A DNA stretch of 64,000 nt, from assembly GCF_023716865.1 (NCBI RefSeq), contig NZ_CP092417.1, positions 2,582,001 through 2,646,000 of the forward strand. Direction: 5' to 3'. Source of the DNA: Endozoicomonas sp. SCSIO W0465 (GTDB lineage Bacteria > Pseudomonadota > Gammaproteobacteria > Pseudomonadales > Endozoicomonadaceae). Both the position numbers and the translations under genes were made by a program. Positions 15,599 through 25,455 of this stretch are shown one piece after another. The stretch's first letter is position 1. The number at the start of each line of letters is the position of its first letter. The notes under the pieces were generated by a model. It searched no databases, had not been told where the DNA came from, and saw only the letters and a list, made by a program, of their open reading frames with translations.

Positions 15599-17096
15599 CT
15601 GTCTCTTGATCACAAATAGCTACCTTGTTCTATCATTTCTCACTGATAAAACAGGTCATGCTTCCACTTTCTCCTAAACCATGGTCAGAACTAACTTTTG
15701 GATGTGCTGATTTGGGCGATACTCGACGTACAAAACGACTTGTCAAAGTTGCTGCCGAGCTTTCAGCTCATACCGGTAATTCTTTGTCATCTTCATGCGA
15801 AGGTTATACCGCACTGGTAACTGGAGCTTACCGGCTGATTGAGAATGAGGCCGTAAAGCCTGAAGCAATAGCTGAGGCAGGCTTTCAGGCAACTGCCAAA
15901 ATAGCGAGACAGTCTCGCCTACTTCTGGCTCTCGAAGATACAACAACCCTGGGTTATAAACATGCTGTCAGATCCGAGCTTGGTGATCTTGGAGGTCCTG
16001 AAGGCTCTAAAACCAGAGGATTCCACGTCCACTCTGTCTTCTTGGTTGATGCGGATACAGAGCGAAGCATTGGGCTTATTGATCAAGAACGATGGGTTAG
16101 AGAGGACGTTCAGCGGGGGAAAAAGAACCAACGTCGTCAGCTACCTTACGAGGGAAAGGAAAGCTTTAAGTGGCAAAGAGCCTCTGAAAACACAGAACAA
16201 AGGATGGGGGGTAAAATGCCTGACATCATCAGTGTTTGCGACCGGGAGGCGGATATATACGAATATATGCACTACAAACTGGATAACCGACAGCGGTTTG
16301 TTGTAAGAGCTACACAAAACAGAATCCTGGTGGATGGCGAACTCTTATTATTTGATTCCTTAGCTCAGACTGAAGTGTTGGGGAAATATACGATAGTGGT
16401 TCCTCAAAAAGGAGGTAGAAAGAAGCGAAAGGCAACGCTGCAGGTCAAAAGAAAGAAGATGACAATACAGGCGCCGCAAAGGCCAGGCGGCAGGCCGGAA
16501 CCGGTAACTATGAATATTGTGTCGGCTGAAGAGATTGGCAATGACTCCGAAGACCGTTTGCACTGGGTACTATTGACAACTGAAGATATTGAAACATTCG
16601 AAGACTGTCGCTCTATCATTCGATTTTACGAGCTCCGATGGCGAATAGAAGAGTTCCATAAGGCTTGGAAATCGGGAGCAGGAGTAGAAAGGCTTCGTCT
16701 GCAATCTCCGGATAACATTGAACGACTTGCGGTCATATTAATGTTTGTCGCTGTCAGACTAATGCAAATCCGTGAAGCATTAATGTTACCGAATGACAGG
16801 CAGCACAAAGACAGAAAGCTTTGGAGTGAAAAAACACTCGCGAATGAGGTGGTCAGTGATGATGAATGGCAGGTTCTCTGGCTAACCTATGAAAAAAAAG
16901 CGTTGCCCGATAAGCCGCCAACAGTCACTTGGCTGCTTCAAACGATTGCTCGGCTTGGTGGTTGGGGTGATTCAAAGCATACAGGGCAGCCCGGCTGGTT
17001 AGTGGTATGGGAAGGCTGGGCGAAATTGCAGGATCGGGTAAAAACCTGGCAGATAGCCCGGCAGTTCAGCGCTGGAGAGATGTGATCAAGAGTCAG
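15599..17096 (+). mobile_element. IS50/Tn5-like element, copy B
   Basis: 1498 bp with the same ends as copy A (CTGTCTCTTGATCAC... and ...GTGATCAAGAGTCAG). The flanks CCATAAAGC and GTCATGAAG do not match, so no 9-bp duplication exists; it sits at a junction between a truncated phage gene and a truncated dihydrofolate-reductase-like gene. Confidence 0.92.
15658..17085 (+). CDS. Tn5/IS50-type transposase (full length)
   Basis: 475 aa from MLPLSPKPWS, identical to copy A except for the single (not doubled) L-P-N-D-R-Q-H-K-D-R-K stretch. Catalytic Asp residues lie in LEDTTTLGY and CDREADIYEY, and Glu in the YELRWRIEEFHKAWK signature. Length equals that of known Tn5 transposase. It looks functional and could act on both copies. 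Confidence 0.9.
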   Translation: MLPLSPKPWSELTFGCADLGDTRRTKRLVKVAAELSAHTGNSLSSSCEGYTALVTGAYRLIENEAVKPEAIAEAGFQATAKIARQSRLLLALEDTTTLGYKHAVRSELGDLGGPEGSKTRGFHVHSVFLVDADTERSIGLIDQERWVREDVQRGKKNQRRQLPYEGKESFKWQRASENTEQRMGGKMPDIISVCDREADIYEYMHYKLDNRQRFVVRATQNRILVDGELLLFDSLAQTEVLGKYTIVVPQKGGRKKRKATLQVKRKKMTIQAPQRPGGRPEPVTMNIVSAEEIGNDSEDRLHWVLLTTEDIETFEDCRSIIRFYELRWRIEEFHKAWKSGAGVERLRLQSPDNIERLAVILMFVAVRLMQIREALMLPNDRQHKDRKLWSEKTLANEVVSDDEWQVLWLTYEKKALPDKPPTVTWLLQTIARLGGWGDSKHTGQPGWLVVWEGWAKLQDRVKTWQIARQFSAGEM

Positions 17097-17411
17097 GTCA
17101 TGAAGCTGCGCCAATATCGTTTGCAGCGAACCACTGACCAATTCAGCTTTGTCTTGAAACGGTTCGGGAATTGAGCTGAGTGTCTGGCTGAGGACATACA
17201 CCGGTTTAGAGTAGGGCCAGGGGCAATCGAAACCGCAAACAACTTCAAAAGTGATTCGTCCCATCACCACTGCATCAACCCGGTTCATAAATTTGGCGAA
17301 GCCAAAATCATCCTGTTCTGGATTAGGAATGCTGTGCAACCAATCCAGTCCTCCCTGTTTGTCGGCAATGTACCCATCCAGACTGGTTGCAATATATACG
17401 ATATTTGCCAT
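17097..17411 (-). pseudogene. Dihydrofolate reductase-like (RibD C-terminal fold) protein, C-terminally truncated
   Basis: 105 codons from MANIVYIATSLDGYIADKQGGLDWL to QTILAQLHDLT, where the IS50-like element cuts it. Signatures of the bacterial DHFR/RibD-C family are S-L-D-G-Y-I-A near the start, G-R-I-T-F-E (the NADPH-loop equivalent of G-R-x-T-x-E) and K-P-V-Y-V-L-S-Q-T. Intact members are about 170-180 aa, so a third is missing. The strand is opposite to the phage genes around it; it may be host sequence joined in by IS-mediated rearrangement or a phage-carried extra gene. Confidence 0.75.
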
Positions 17412-17499
17412 TAAACGTTACTCACATGGATGATCTGGCAGCAATCTTACACCAGTTCTCGTGACAATCTGACAGTTTTGCCTGAAAAAAGGAAAACCG

Positions 17500-18734
17500 A
17501 TGGCCATTAACAATAACGATGTAAAGCTATTTGAAAGCCAGAGACTTACCGATGAGGAAGACGGTGGCGGCCGGGTAACCGGAAACGAGGTCATTGATGG
17601 CAATGTCAATAATCTCTTTCAGGACATTTCCCGGATCGACCGAACCATCGGTGATGTGGCTTTACGGAAGGCGTTTATCGGGATCAGCACCGATAACAAT
17701 GACATTTACCTCGGCAGCCATTTGATCCTGACCGAGCCTCCCAAGGATCAGAATGTTTCTGTCTTGTTATTCAATACCGACAGTCAAACTGATGAGCGCC
17801 TTGATGCCAGAGACCGGATTGAGAGCTATGTGGTTCCCGGTATTAAGGCATCATGGGAGCTGGTGGGCGACCAGCTGGAAGGACAGCGAGCCGTTGTCGG
17901 CTATCAGCGGGAGGAATGGACGGTTCCTGAAATTGGCGAGGTTTATAAGCTGATTACACCGGATGAAAAAATCAGCCAGTTTATCCGTATTACTTCGGTC
18001 AGCCATTCCATTGAGACCTTCACTTATAACAACGGGCAGGAGTATGTAGATTTTACCCGGCGAAAGGTGGAAATGGAGATCAGTGCTCCCTTAGTAACGA
18101 CCTTTGTCGGAGCGCCACCAGTGCCGGGAGAGCCAGAGGAAGAGACCAGCCGTATTCAGGAAACACAGATAGCTGACACTAGCCGTTACTATGGCATTCA
18201 GCCAATGAGCGCCAACATTACCGCAGGCGATCTGACGGTAAAGGCCGAGAGCGTTTATGCACCGTTGGTGCCGAGCGCCAAGGTAGAAAGCCCGTTGTTG
18301 GATCAATACGGTGGCTATACCGGCAAAACGATGGTGGCGACTTCGGCCAGTAACCGATCTATCAGCTGTCGCTTTGTTCATATTACCGGCAACCAGAGCC
18401 GTACCTACCTTCAGCGGGGTGTTTTGCCCGGAACCCTGACCCTGTCGCTTGATGGCGGCACTTTTGAAGATAACGGCGCAGGCAGTCTGCTCCATAAAAG
18501 CGGCACCAATAATTACAGCAAGCTGACCGTGGATTATGAGCTCGGGGAGATTAACGTCTGGCGAGCAAGTAGCTATACCGCAGCAACCGCTAATGCCTCC
18601 TATCAGCCAGCGGTGGCGATTACCGGGGCAGCGATCAGTGGCGCTATCCCGGTCACAGGCCAGAACCGGGGCTTTAATTACACTCTGAACATGGCCGAGG
18701 CCAAACCAAGGCCGGGAACACTGGTGATTAGCTA
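17500..18734 (+). pseudogene. Modular phage tail protein (1179 aa when rejoined), N-terminal part
   Basis: 411 codons from MAINNNDVKLFESQRLTDEEDGGGRVTGNEVIDGNVNNLF, with AAAAAAGGAAAACCG upstream as ribosome-binding site. The N-terminal ~190 residues look like the start of a large tail or baseplate protein with D-x-S-R-I-D-R-x-x-G-D-V. Near the end, LPGTLTLSLDGGTFEDNGAG...VDYELGEINVWR is the first of about six similar beta modules in the protein. The frame stops at TAG only because of the IS1182 end; across 18734|22149 the frame continues ...TLVIS-YIALGKWQD. Removing all ISs gives 3540 bases, exactly 1180 codons. Confidence 0.65.
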
Positions 18735-20435
18735 GTTCTCGTCCAAAAACGCATCAGGCAATCATAATTAGATTGTACGTGCGTTTTGATATTTCCTGAA
18801 ATTCCAGAGAGCCGCAAAAACTCTTCCCTTTTTTTCTCTAATCTGGGACGGATATTGGAGAAAAACGCGAAAAGCAGGCAGAAAACATCCTCCCACCATG
18901 CTGGAAAGGTACTTTCATGTAGCGTGGAGGTGGCTATCAGGATGGTGCCGGGTGTCTGGCCAGAATCACCAGGTTGTAACAGACCACCGATAACCAGCAA
19001 TGAGAATCAAAACGCTCAGAACCCTTGCAGTGGCAACGTGATAGCCCAAAACATCTCTTTAGCCACGAAATTCCCGCTTCAATACCTGCCCGGAAGCGAA
19101 AGAGCGTTTTATACACATACTGACTTTTAGTCATCTCTTCGACTTCAAGTCCGCGCTTCTTATTAAAAGCTACATCGCTGATTCCCATGGCCTTGGCTTT
19201 TTCCAAATTAGCGCGACACGCGTATCCGCCGTCACCGCTTGTCTGGCGAGGTACACGACCATAAATTTCTTTTTGTCTTTCCATCATCGGAATGAATTGG
19301 TCCGAATCCGCTGGGTTACCTTCCTCAATAACCAGGTCCAGGATCAATCGACTTTTTCCCTGAACCAGGTTCAGTTTATGGCCATACTGTACTTGCCGCC
19401 TGTCTTTTACGATGATATCCGTATGGGGTTCATACAGGCTAACCACTTTTTCCTGGGCTGGCACCTTTTCACCCTTAAAGACCCTGCGCTCTGTCTGGGA
19501 GACTATTGCATCCACCAGGGGTAACAGGTGATCCACATCGGCCTGCCACTTGTCGGCATCATCAGCCAGGAGACACTGCCCCTGCTGACGGGCGTTTGCT
19601 AGCGTGACAGTAGCTTCGATAAGTACCTTCCGGGATTTTCGGGTCAACTGCAGCAGTTTTTTATAATGCTGATGCCGCTCTTCTTTGCCAGCGTAGATGC
19701 ATTTTCTGGCCGCATCTTTTACGGCTCGGTTGTGATGGGTATATTCATAAAGCGGTGTCGCTGTCAGTGTTTGTCCCCGTTCCAGCAGCCGACAAATTTC
19801 TTTAACGGAACTGGCTAAAAGATCACTGTCGCAAGGAGGTTTGATATCCGATTCGGTGACTGTGCTGTCAATAGCCACAGTGCGCCCTTTTTCAATACCC
19901 TGATCTTTAGCGGTCATTAGCTGACAGTTATTAATCCGTTCCCATGTAGATGCAGTAAGAAGGCTGATGAGCCCATGCAAACTGGAGCGACTGGGGCGCT
20001 GGTTTGGTTCGAGGCGACAAAAGTCTCGAAAGAGCATGGAGTCCATCAAAACAAACGACAAGTAGTCATAATCACAATTCAAATACTGTTTCAGGAGTGC
20101 CGCACGAAGAACGGATTCTGCTGATAGTCCGTTCCGCCCAGTGTTCTGTTTATCACCAGAACTTAAGTCCTCATAAATCCAGTCATTGAACTGTGGATGG
20201 GCGTCAAGCCATTGCGAGATACCGGAAAGCTGGGAGCAGATTTCATGAGGTACGTAATGGAGTTCCATACTACACTGCGGGTTGCGTTTTTTGCGCATTT
20301 GGAGTCCTCTGTTTTTGGCAATCCCTTATGTTTCTTGCTCTTGGGAAGTTTAGTCGCCAGATAGCAGTAGGGCTCCACTTAATTTTTCAGGATAAAATCT
20401 ACAGTTTTCAATTGGTTGTGTTTTTGGACGAGAAC
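18735..20435 (-). mobile_element. IS1182-like element, tandem copy 1
   Basis: 1701 bp, ends GTTCTCGTCCAAAAAC on both sides. It is flanked by the palindrome TAGCTA at 18729-18734 and 20436-20441. The right-hand TAGCTA is shared with the next, head-to-tail copy. The duplicated or conserved target is 6 bp as read, though a 4-bp (AGCT) or 2-bp rule cannot be excluded because the target is palindromic. Confidence 0.9.
18937..20298 (-). CDS. IS1182-family transposase (tandem copy 1)
   Basis: 453 aa starting MRKKRNPQCSMELHYVPHEICSQLSGISQWLDAHPQF. N-terminal domain is the DUF772-type conserved helical region (AESVLRAALLKQYLNCDYDYLSFVLMDSMLFRDFCRL), then the DDE part has GRTVAIDSTVTESDI (first Asp), and SGDGGYACRANLEKAKAMG and FRFRAGIEAGISWLKRCFGL near the end, matching the IS1182/IS5-superfamily pattern. 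The start has AGAGGACTCCAA upstream. Almost identical to the copy at 20644-22005; intact. Confidence 0.88.
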   Translation of the reverse strand: MRKKRNPQCSMELHYVPHEICSQLSGISQWLDAHPQFNDWIYEDLSSGDKQNTGRNGLSAESVLRAALLKQYLNCDYDYLSFVLMDSMLFRDFCRLEPNQRPSRSSLHGLISLLTASTWERINNCQLMTAKDQGIEKGRTVAIDSTVTESDIKPPCDSDLLASSVKEICRLLERGQTLTATPLYEYTHHNRAVKDAARKCIYAGKEERHQHYKKLLQLTRKSRKVLIEATVTLANARQQGQCLLADDADKWQADVDHLLPLVDAIVSQTERRVFKGEKVPAQEKVVSLYEPHTDIIVKDRRQVQYGHKLNLVQGKSRLILDLVIEEGNPADSDQFIPMMERQKEIYGRVPRQTSGDGGYACRANLEKAKAMGISDVAFNKKRGLEVEEMTKSQYVYKTLFRFRAGIEAGISWLKRCFGLSRCHCKGSERFDSHCWLSVVCYNLVILARHPAPS

Positions 20436-20441
20436 TAGCTA

Positions 20442-22142
20442 GTTCTCGTCCAAAAACGCATCAGGCAATCATAATTAGATTGTACGTGCGTTTTGATATT
20501 TCCTGAAATTCCAGAGAGCCGCAAAAACTCTTCCCTTTTTTTCTCTAATCTGGGACGGATATTGGAGAAAAACGCGAAAAGCAGGCAGAAAACATCCTCC
20601 CACCATGCTGGAAAGGTACTTTCATGTAGCGTGGAGGTGGCTATCAGGATGGTGCCGGGTGTCTGGCCAGAATCACCAGGTTGTAACAGACCACCGATAA
20701 CCAGCAATGAGAATCAAAACGCTCAGAACCCTTGCAGTGGCAACGTGATAGCCCAAAACATCTCTTTAGCCACGAAATTCCCGCTTCAATACCTGCCCGG
20801 AAGCGAAAGAGCGTTTTATACACATACTGACTTTTAGTCATCTCTTCGACTTCAAGTCCGCGCTTCTTATTAAAAGCTACATCGCTGATTCCCATGGCCT
20901 TGGCTTTTTCCAAATTAGCGCGACACGCGTATCCGCCGTCACCGCTTGTCTGGCGAGGTACACGACCATAAATTTCTTTTTGTCTTTCCATCATCGGAAT
21001 GAATTGGTCCGAATCGGCTGGGTTACCTTCCTCAATAACCAGGTCCAGGATCAATCGACTTTTTCCCTGAACCAGGTTCAGTTTATGGCCATACTGTACT
21101 TGCCGCCTGTCTTTTACGATGATATCCGTATGGGGTTCATACAGGCTAACCACTTTTTCCTGGGCTGGCACCTTTTCACCCTTAAAGACCCTGCGCTCTG
21201 TCTGGGAGACTATTGCATCCACCAGGGGTAACAGGTGATCCACATCGGCCTGCCACTTGTCGGCATCATCAGCCAGGAGACACTGCCCCTGCTGACGGGC
21301 GTTTGCTAGCGTGACAGTAGCTTCGATAAGTACCTTCCGGGATTTTCGGGTCAACTGCAGCAGTTTTTTATAATGCTGATGCCGCTCTTCTTTGCCAGCG
21401 TAGATGCATTTTCTGGCCGCATCTTTTACGGCTCGGTTGTGATGGGTATATTCATAAAGCGGTGTCGCTGTCAGTGTTTGTCCCCGTTCCAGCAGCCGAC
21501 AAATTTCTTTAACGGAACTGGCTAAAAGATCACTGTCGCAAGGAGGTTTGATATCCGATTCGGTGACTGTGCTGTCAATAGCCACAGTGCGCCCTTTTTC
21601 AATACCCTGATCTTTAGCGGTCATTAGCTGACAGTTATTAATCCGTTCCCATGTAGATGCAGTAAGAAGGCTGATGAGCCCATGCAAACTGGAGCGACTG
21701 GGGCGCTGGTTTGGTTCGAGGCGACAAAAGTCTCGAAAGAGCATGGAGTCCATCAAAACAAACGACAAGTAGTCATAATCACAATTCAAATACTGTTTCA
21801 GGAGTGCCGCACGAAGAACGGATTCTGCTGATAGTCCGTTCCGCCCAGTGTTCTGTTTATCACCAGAACTTAAGTCCTCATAAATCCAGTCATTGAACTG
21901 TGGATGGGCGTCAAGCCATTGCGAGATACCGGAAAGCTGGGAGCAGATTTCATGAGGTACGTAATGGAGTTCCATACTACACTGCGGGTTGCGTTTTTTG
22001 CGCATTTGGAGTCCTCTGTTTTTGGCAATCCCTTATGTTTCTTGCTCTTGGGAAGTTTAGTCGCCAGATAGCAGTAGGGCTCCACTTAATTTTTCAGGAT
22101 AAAATCTACAGTTTTCAATTGGTTGTGTTTTTGGACGAGAAC
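20442..22142 (-). mobile_element. IS1182-like element, tandem copy 2
   Basis: 1701 bp, same orientation as copy 1, separated from it only by TAGCTA. The same TAGCTA follows its right end (22143-22148), after which the host phage gene resumes in frame. One base difference is visible (aatcGgctggg versus aatcCgctggg, giving a synonymous or near-synonymous change). Two insertions into the same 6-bp target, or tandem duplication by recombination, would both explain it. Confidence 0.9.
20644..22005 (-). CDS. IS1182-family transposase (tandem copy 2)
   Basis: 453 aa, same domain order as the copy at 18937-20298: helical DUF772-type N-terminus, first Asp in VAIDSTVTESD, D-G-G-Y motif, and C-terminal G-I-E-A-G-I-S-W-L-K-R with the catalytic Glu. 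Intact. A 3-prime truncated third copy of the gene is at 53932-54435. Confidence 0.88.
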   Translation of the reverse strand: MRKKRNPQCSMELHYVPHEICSQLSGISQWLDAHPQFNDWIYEDLSSGDKQNTGRNGLSAESVLRAALLKQYLNCDYDYLSFVLMDSMLFRDFCRLEPNQRPSRSSLHGLISLLTASTWERINNCQLMTAKDQGIEKGRTVAIDSTVTESDIKPPCDSDLLASSVKEICRLLERGQTLTATPLYEYTHHNRAVKDAARKCIYAGKEERHQHYKKLLQLTRKSRKVLIEATVTLANARQQGQCLLADDADKWQADVDHLLPLVDAIVSQTERRVFKGEKVPAQEKVVSLYEPHTDIIVKDRRQVQYGHKLNLVQGKSRLILDLVIEEGNPADSDQFIPMMERQKEIYGRVPRQTSGDGGYACRANLEKAKAMGISDVAFNKKRGLEVEEMTKSQYVYKTLFRFRAGIEAGISWLKRCFGLSRCHCKGSERFDSHCWLSVVCYNLVILARHPAPS

Positions 22143-22148
22143 TAGCTA

Positions 22149-23920
22149 TATCGCCCTTGGCAAATGGCAGGATATTCGTGATCCCGGTAATGGGCAGATG
22201 ACTGGTTCTGGAACCGGCACCATTCTGTTTGCAACCGGCTCGGCAGCGATTACCCTCGATGCGCTGCCTGATCCTGACAGTGCCATTGTATTTAGCTATG
22301 TGGCGCAGAATGATGATGAAGTAACCATTCGCACAGGCTCGGTGCCGGTGGATGATATGACCTTCCGGCATACCGTCGAGAAGCCCGGTATTAAACCCGG
22401 CTCAATGACAGTGACGTATGTTTCCTCCGGGGAGAATAAAACCCTGACCGATCAGGCTAATGGTCTGCTGACGGGCGATGGTAGCGGCGCTATTCATTAC
22501 GCTCCCGGCGAGTTGAGCTTTAAGCTGGATAACCTGCCCGATAGCGGCACCGAGATTCAACTGACCTATGAAGAAGGCACCAGTGCTGGTGGCGAGGTTA
22601 TTGTGGCTGTGGATGGTCAGGGCGTTATGAGCGGCACCATTCCGGGGGCTCCCTTGCTGCCAGGTTCTATCCAGCTGCAATTTCTGGTCGAGCAGCTGTC
22701 CAACGTTCCCAATGGCGCAAGGCAGGAGGATGACTGGACAACTTATGAGACCACCAGAAATGTCGCCAAGCAGGTCAGCGATGATACAGCGGGAGGGTGG
22801 CGGGGGGTGACCGGCACCATTGATTACCAGACAGGCGCCTTTACCATTCTGGCTTTGCAGGATTACTCCTATCCAGAATGGCGGGTTTCAAGAACGTATA
22901 ACAACGGTTACATCAGAAAGGTCGAGGCCACCAATACCACCAAGACCCAAACCTTCAATGGCAGCACTATTACCGCCATTGCACAGGCGAGCAACCTCAG
23001 TCATGCGCCGTATAACGAGAATATTACCTCGCCAGAGCTAACCATTGATCTGTTGCCCTTGATGGACAATGTCGTTTTGCTTCCCGGCAGCGTGGTCTTT
23101 GAATGGAATGGTGAAACCTACTATGACCGGGATGGTTCCCTCTATAAAAACCTGAGTACTGAAACCAATGCCGGTGTTCAGGTCGGCAGGGTGGATTACA
23201 GCGGGGGAATGGCGACACTGGCCAGTTATCCGTCCGGAACCGTCAACACGGCCACCATTCAGGCAGCGGCGACCATTGGCGTTGGCTTCAAGATCGATGC
23301 GGTGGCCTTCCGTACTCCCGGCGCTCCAATCCGTCAGGGCAGCTTGCAGCTAACGGCGGTGCGGGTGGATAACGGGGATATTATTACGGCGACAGCTGAC
23401 TTTAATGGCGAGTTTGATACCGCAGAAGTGGTCGGGAGCATCGACGTGACTACTGGCTGGTGCGAGATTCAATTTATCGATGGAAACTCTCCTGAAAAGA
23501 AGCCGATTTACGTGATCCCGCAAAGTGTCCGTTACAACTGCGTGGTGGAAACCAGTCTGCCGTTGGATGCTGAATTGATCGGCCTCGACCCGGTGCGTCT
23601 GCCTCCCGATGGCAAAGTGCCAATCTATCGAGCCGGGGATATTGTGGTTATCAGTCATACGGCCACCACGGATGCTGGCACGCCAACGGCAGGACAAGTG
23701 ATTAACCTGGCTCGTGACCATCAGGCAGAAATAGTGGTGGAAGATAGCGCAGGGGCTCTGCTAGCCAGCGATCAATACACCGTCGATAGAGAGGCAGGCA
23801 CCGTTACCTTTGCTGATCCGTTGAGCCTGATTGATGCTAACAGTAACCCGCTATCGGCACCCTATACCATCAAGGATCGGGTGGAGCACATGAGCGTATT
23901 AAGCGATGTGCAGATCAATG
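22149..23920 (+). pseudogene. Modular phage tail protein (1179 aa when rejoined), middle part
   Basis: Continues the frame of 17500-18734. The ~590 codons contain several repeats of one plan: a start with P-G-S/T-L/M-x-L/V, a strand, then D-x-G-x-G-x-L or a G-D-G-S-G turn, then G-x-(V/I)-D-Y-x-T/S-G-x-hydrophobic. Clear examples are KPGSMTVTYVSSGEN..., LPGSIQLQFLVEQ...GTIDYQTGAFTI, LPGSVVFEWNGETYYD...GRVDYSGGMATL and RQGSLQLTAVRVDN...GSIDVTTGWCEI. It ends at the 8-bp target repeat GATCAATG of the IS at 23921. Likely tail-tube or baseplate-associated structural modules; name unknown. Confidence 0.65.
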
Positions 23921-25447
23921 CTCGACTTTAGAGTTTTAAGAGCACAATAGTTCCGGCGCATAATCTGCTAAAAGCAACCATCCCCAATGACGAAATTCGA
24001 GATGGTTGCCATGCTCACTTCAGATCATCAAGTAATCCTCAGGGAGCTCGCTTCATATACAACCTTTCTTGCTGGAGCGCTATCATCAACTGCAGTACCA
24101 ACGTTCTGCGAACTGCTGTTCGGTTGCATGCTTTCAGCCGACGGCTTTGTTACACAGGCGTTGTTAACAATTGATTTTCATTGTGTGTGGAGCAGCTACC
24201 ACCACTGGCTATCTCAGGGCAAGTGGCAATGGAAGAACTTGGCACGCCACTTGATCCGTCTGGTCTGCTCCAAAGCTCCTGAGAATCAACCTGTGGTCCT
24301 GGGGCTTGATGACTGGGTAATCGAACGGTTTTCCGACAAAGCCCCTGCTTGTCGTACACATCATCAACACAGCAAGAAACGCAATCGGCCGACGTACATC
24401 TGGGGGCAGTGTTGGGTTTCCCTGGCCATCATATTTGAGCGGGCTGCAGATGAAGTATTTACCGCCATACCGGTGATCTCATTTCCGACACCAGCTTCAG
24501 GTAACACCAGCAAACTGAAAATTGCCGTGGCCATGCTCAGGGTGGTACGCAATGAAGTGAAGGATCGAGTGCTACGCCTGCTAACCGATTGCTGGTATAT
24601 GAACTGGACACTGATAAAGCCAGCTCTGGAAATGAACATAGAAGTTGTTGGTCAGATACCTTCAAATCGGGCCCTCTATGCTTTGCCGCCAGCACCCACC
24701 GTAAAGAAGCGAGGGCGCCCAAAAAAGTACGGCATCAAGATGACGACAGAACAGGTTAAGAAACTGCCGGAAGAAAAAGCAACAGTATGGATGTACGGCA
24801 AATTTCGCAAAATACGTTATCGTACCCTGATCTGTCGCGCCAGATTCCTTAAAGGTCGTGAAGTACGCGTCGTCTGGAGTCGCTTTGAAAATGACAAAGG
24901 TCTGACCGAAAGCAGAATATTCATCTCGACCAATCCGGAACTTGAGGGACTGGAGGTGCTTCGTGCCTATTCCCGGAGATGGCCGGTAGAGCCAATGTTT
25001 CACCAACTCAAACATGCTTTTGGCTGTTGCCATTTATGGCAGCAGAAATTGCGAACACTGCTTCGATGGATGCATTTGAAAATGGCAGGCTATGCATTAT
25101 TGCAGTTATTAACCGTTTGTAAAAATCAGGCATGTCTGAATATTTCTCGGATACCCTGGAGAAGCCCGGATACAACCACTGCAGGCATGATGAAAATTGC
25201 TCTTTCAGGAATTATTCCGAGGTTCTCTATTCGCAAGGGCTGGAACAGATATAAGCAAAAATATGAGTTCAATTTTCGCGATCTGATCGACCAGTTAATA
25301 CCGGATAATTCAGAAGCAGCATAACTAAAGGCTTTTAGGCAAAAAACGGAAGTAATAACGAACTTGGAAAAACAGTTCACTGATTTCGGCTTGCTTCACT
25401 ATAAAAAGCTGACCGAATTATCGTTTTATACAGACTCTAAAGTCGAG
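23921..25447 (+). mobile_element. DDE insertion sequence with 14-bp ends and 8-bp target duplication (IS701-like)
   Basis: 1527 bp. Perfect inverted ends CTCGACTTTAGAGT / ACTCTAAAGTCGAG and an 8-bp direct repeat GATCAATG at 23913-23920 and 25448-25455. It splits the modular tail gene, whose frame resumes exactly after the repeat (VQIN-GDLSIISPVPWDLP). The 8-bp repeat does not fit the 4-bp rule given for IS701, so family placement is tentative. Confidence 0.85.
23987..25324 (+). CDS. DDE transposase, DDE_5/IS701-like, tentative family
   Basis: 445 aa from MTKFEMVAMLTSDHQVILRELASYTTFLAGALSS. The first acidic motif is V-L-G-L-D-D-W-V-I-E-R, of the form L-D-D-x-x-I seen in DDE_5/IS701 transposases, followed by YIWGQCWVSLAIIF. 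A G-R-P-K-K basic stretch (VKKRGRPKKYGIKM) and the terminal RRWPVEPMFHQLKHAFG signature with catalytic Glu follow. Alternative: an IS4-type transposase, since the R-W-x-x-E-x-x-F-x-x-L-K motif is shared. Intact, with only one copy in the window. Confidence 0.75.
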   Translation: MTKFEMVAMLTSDHQVILRELASYTTFLAGALSSTAVPTFCELLFGCMLSADGFVTQALLTIDFHCVWSSYHHWLSQGKWQWKNLARHLIRLVCSKAPENQPVVLGLDDWVIERFSDKAPACRTHHQHSKKRNRPTYIWGQCWVSLAIIFERAADEVFTAIPVISFPTPASGNTSKLKIAVAMLRVVRNEVKDRVLRLLTDCWYMNWTLIKPALEMNIEVVGQIPSNRALYALPPAPTVKKRGRPKKYGIKMTTEQVKKLPEEKATVWMYGKFRKIRYRTLICRARFLKGREVRVVWSRFENDKGLTESRIFISTNPELEGLEVLRAYSRRWPVEPMFHQLKHAFGCCHLWQQKLRTLLRWMHLKMAGYALLQLLTVCKNQACLNISRIPWRSPDTTTAGMMKIALSGIIPRFSIRKGWNRYKQKYEFNFRDLIDQLIPDNSEAA

Positions 25448-25455
25448 GATCAATG

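Noticed and set aside
17500..17510. Treating the DHFR-like gene and phage gene as one divergent operon with a shared promoter
   Set aside because: The 88-base gap has no clear -10/-35 pair on either strand, and the DHFR-like gene is broken.
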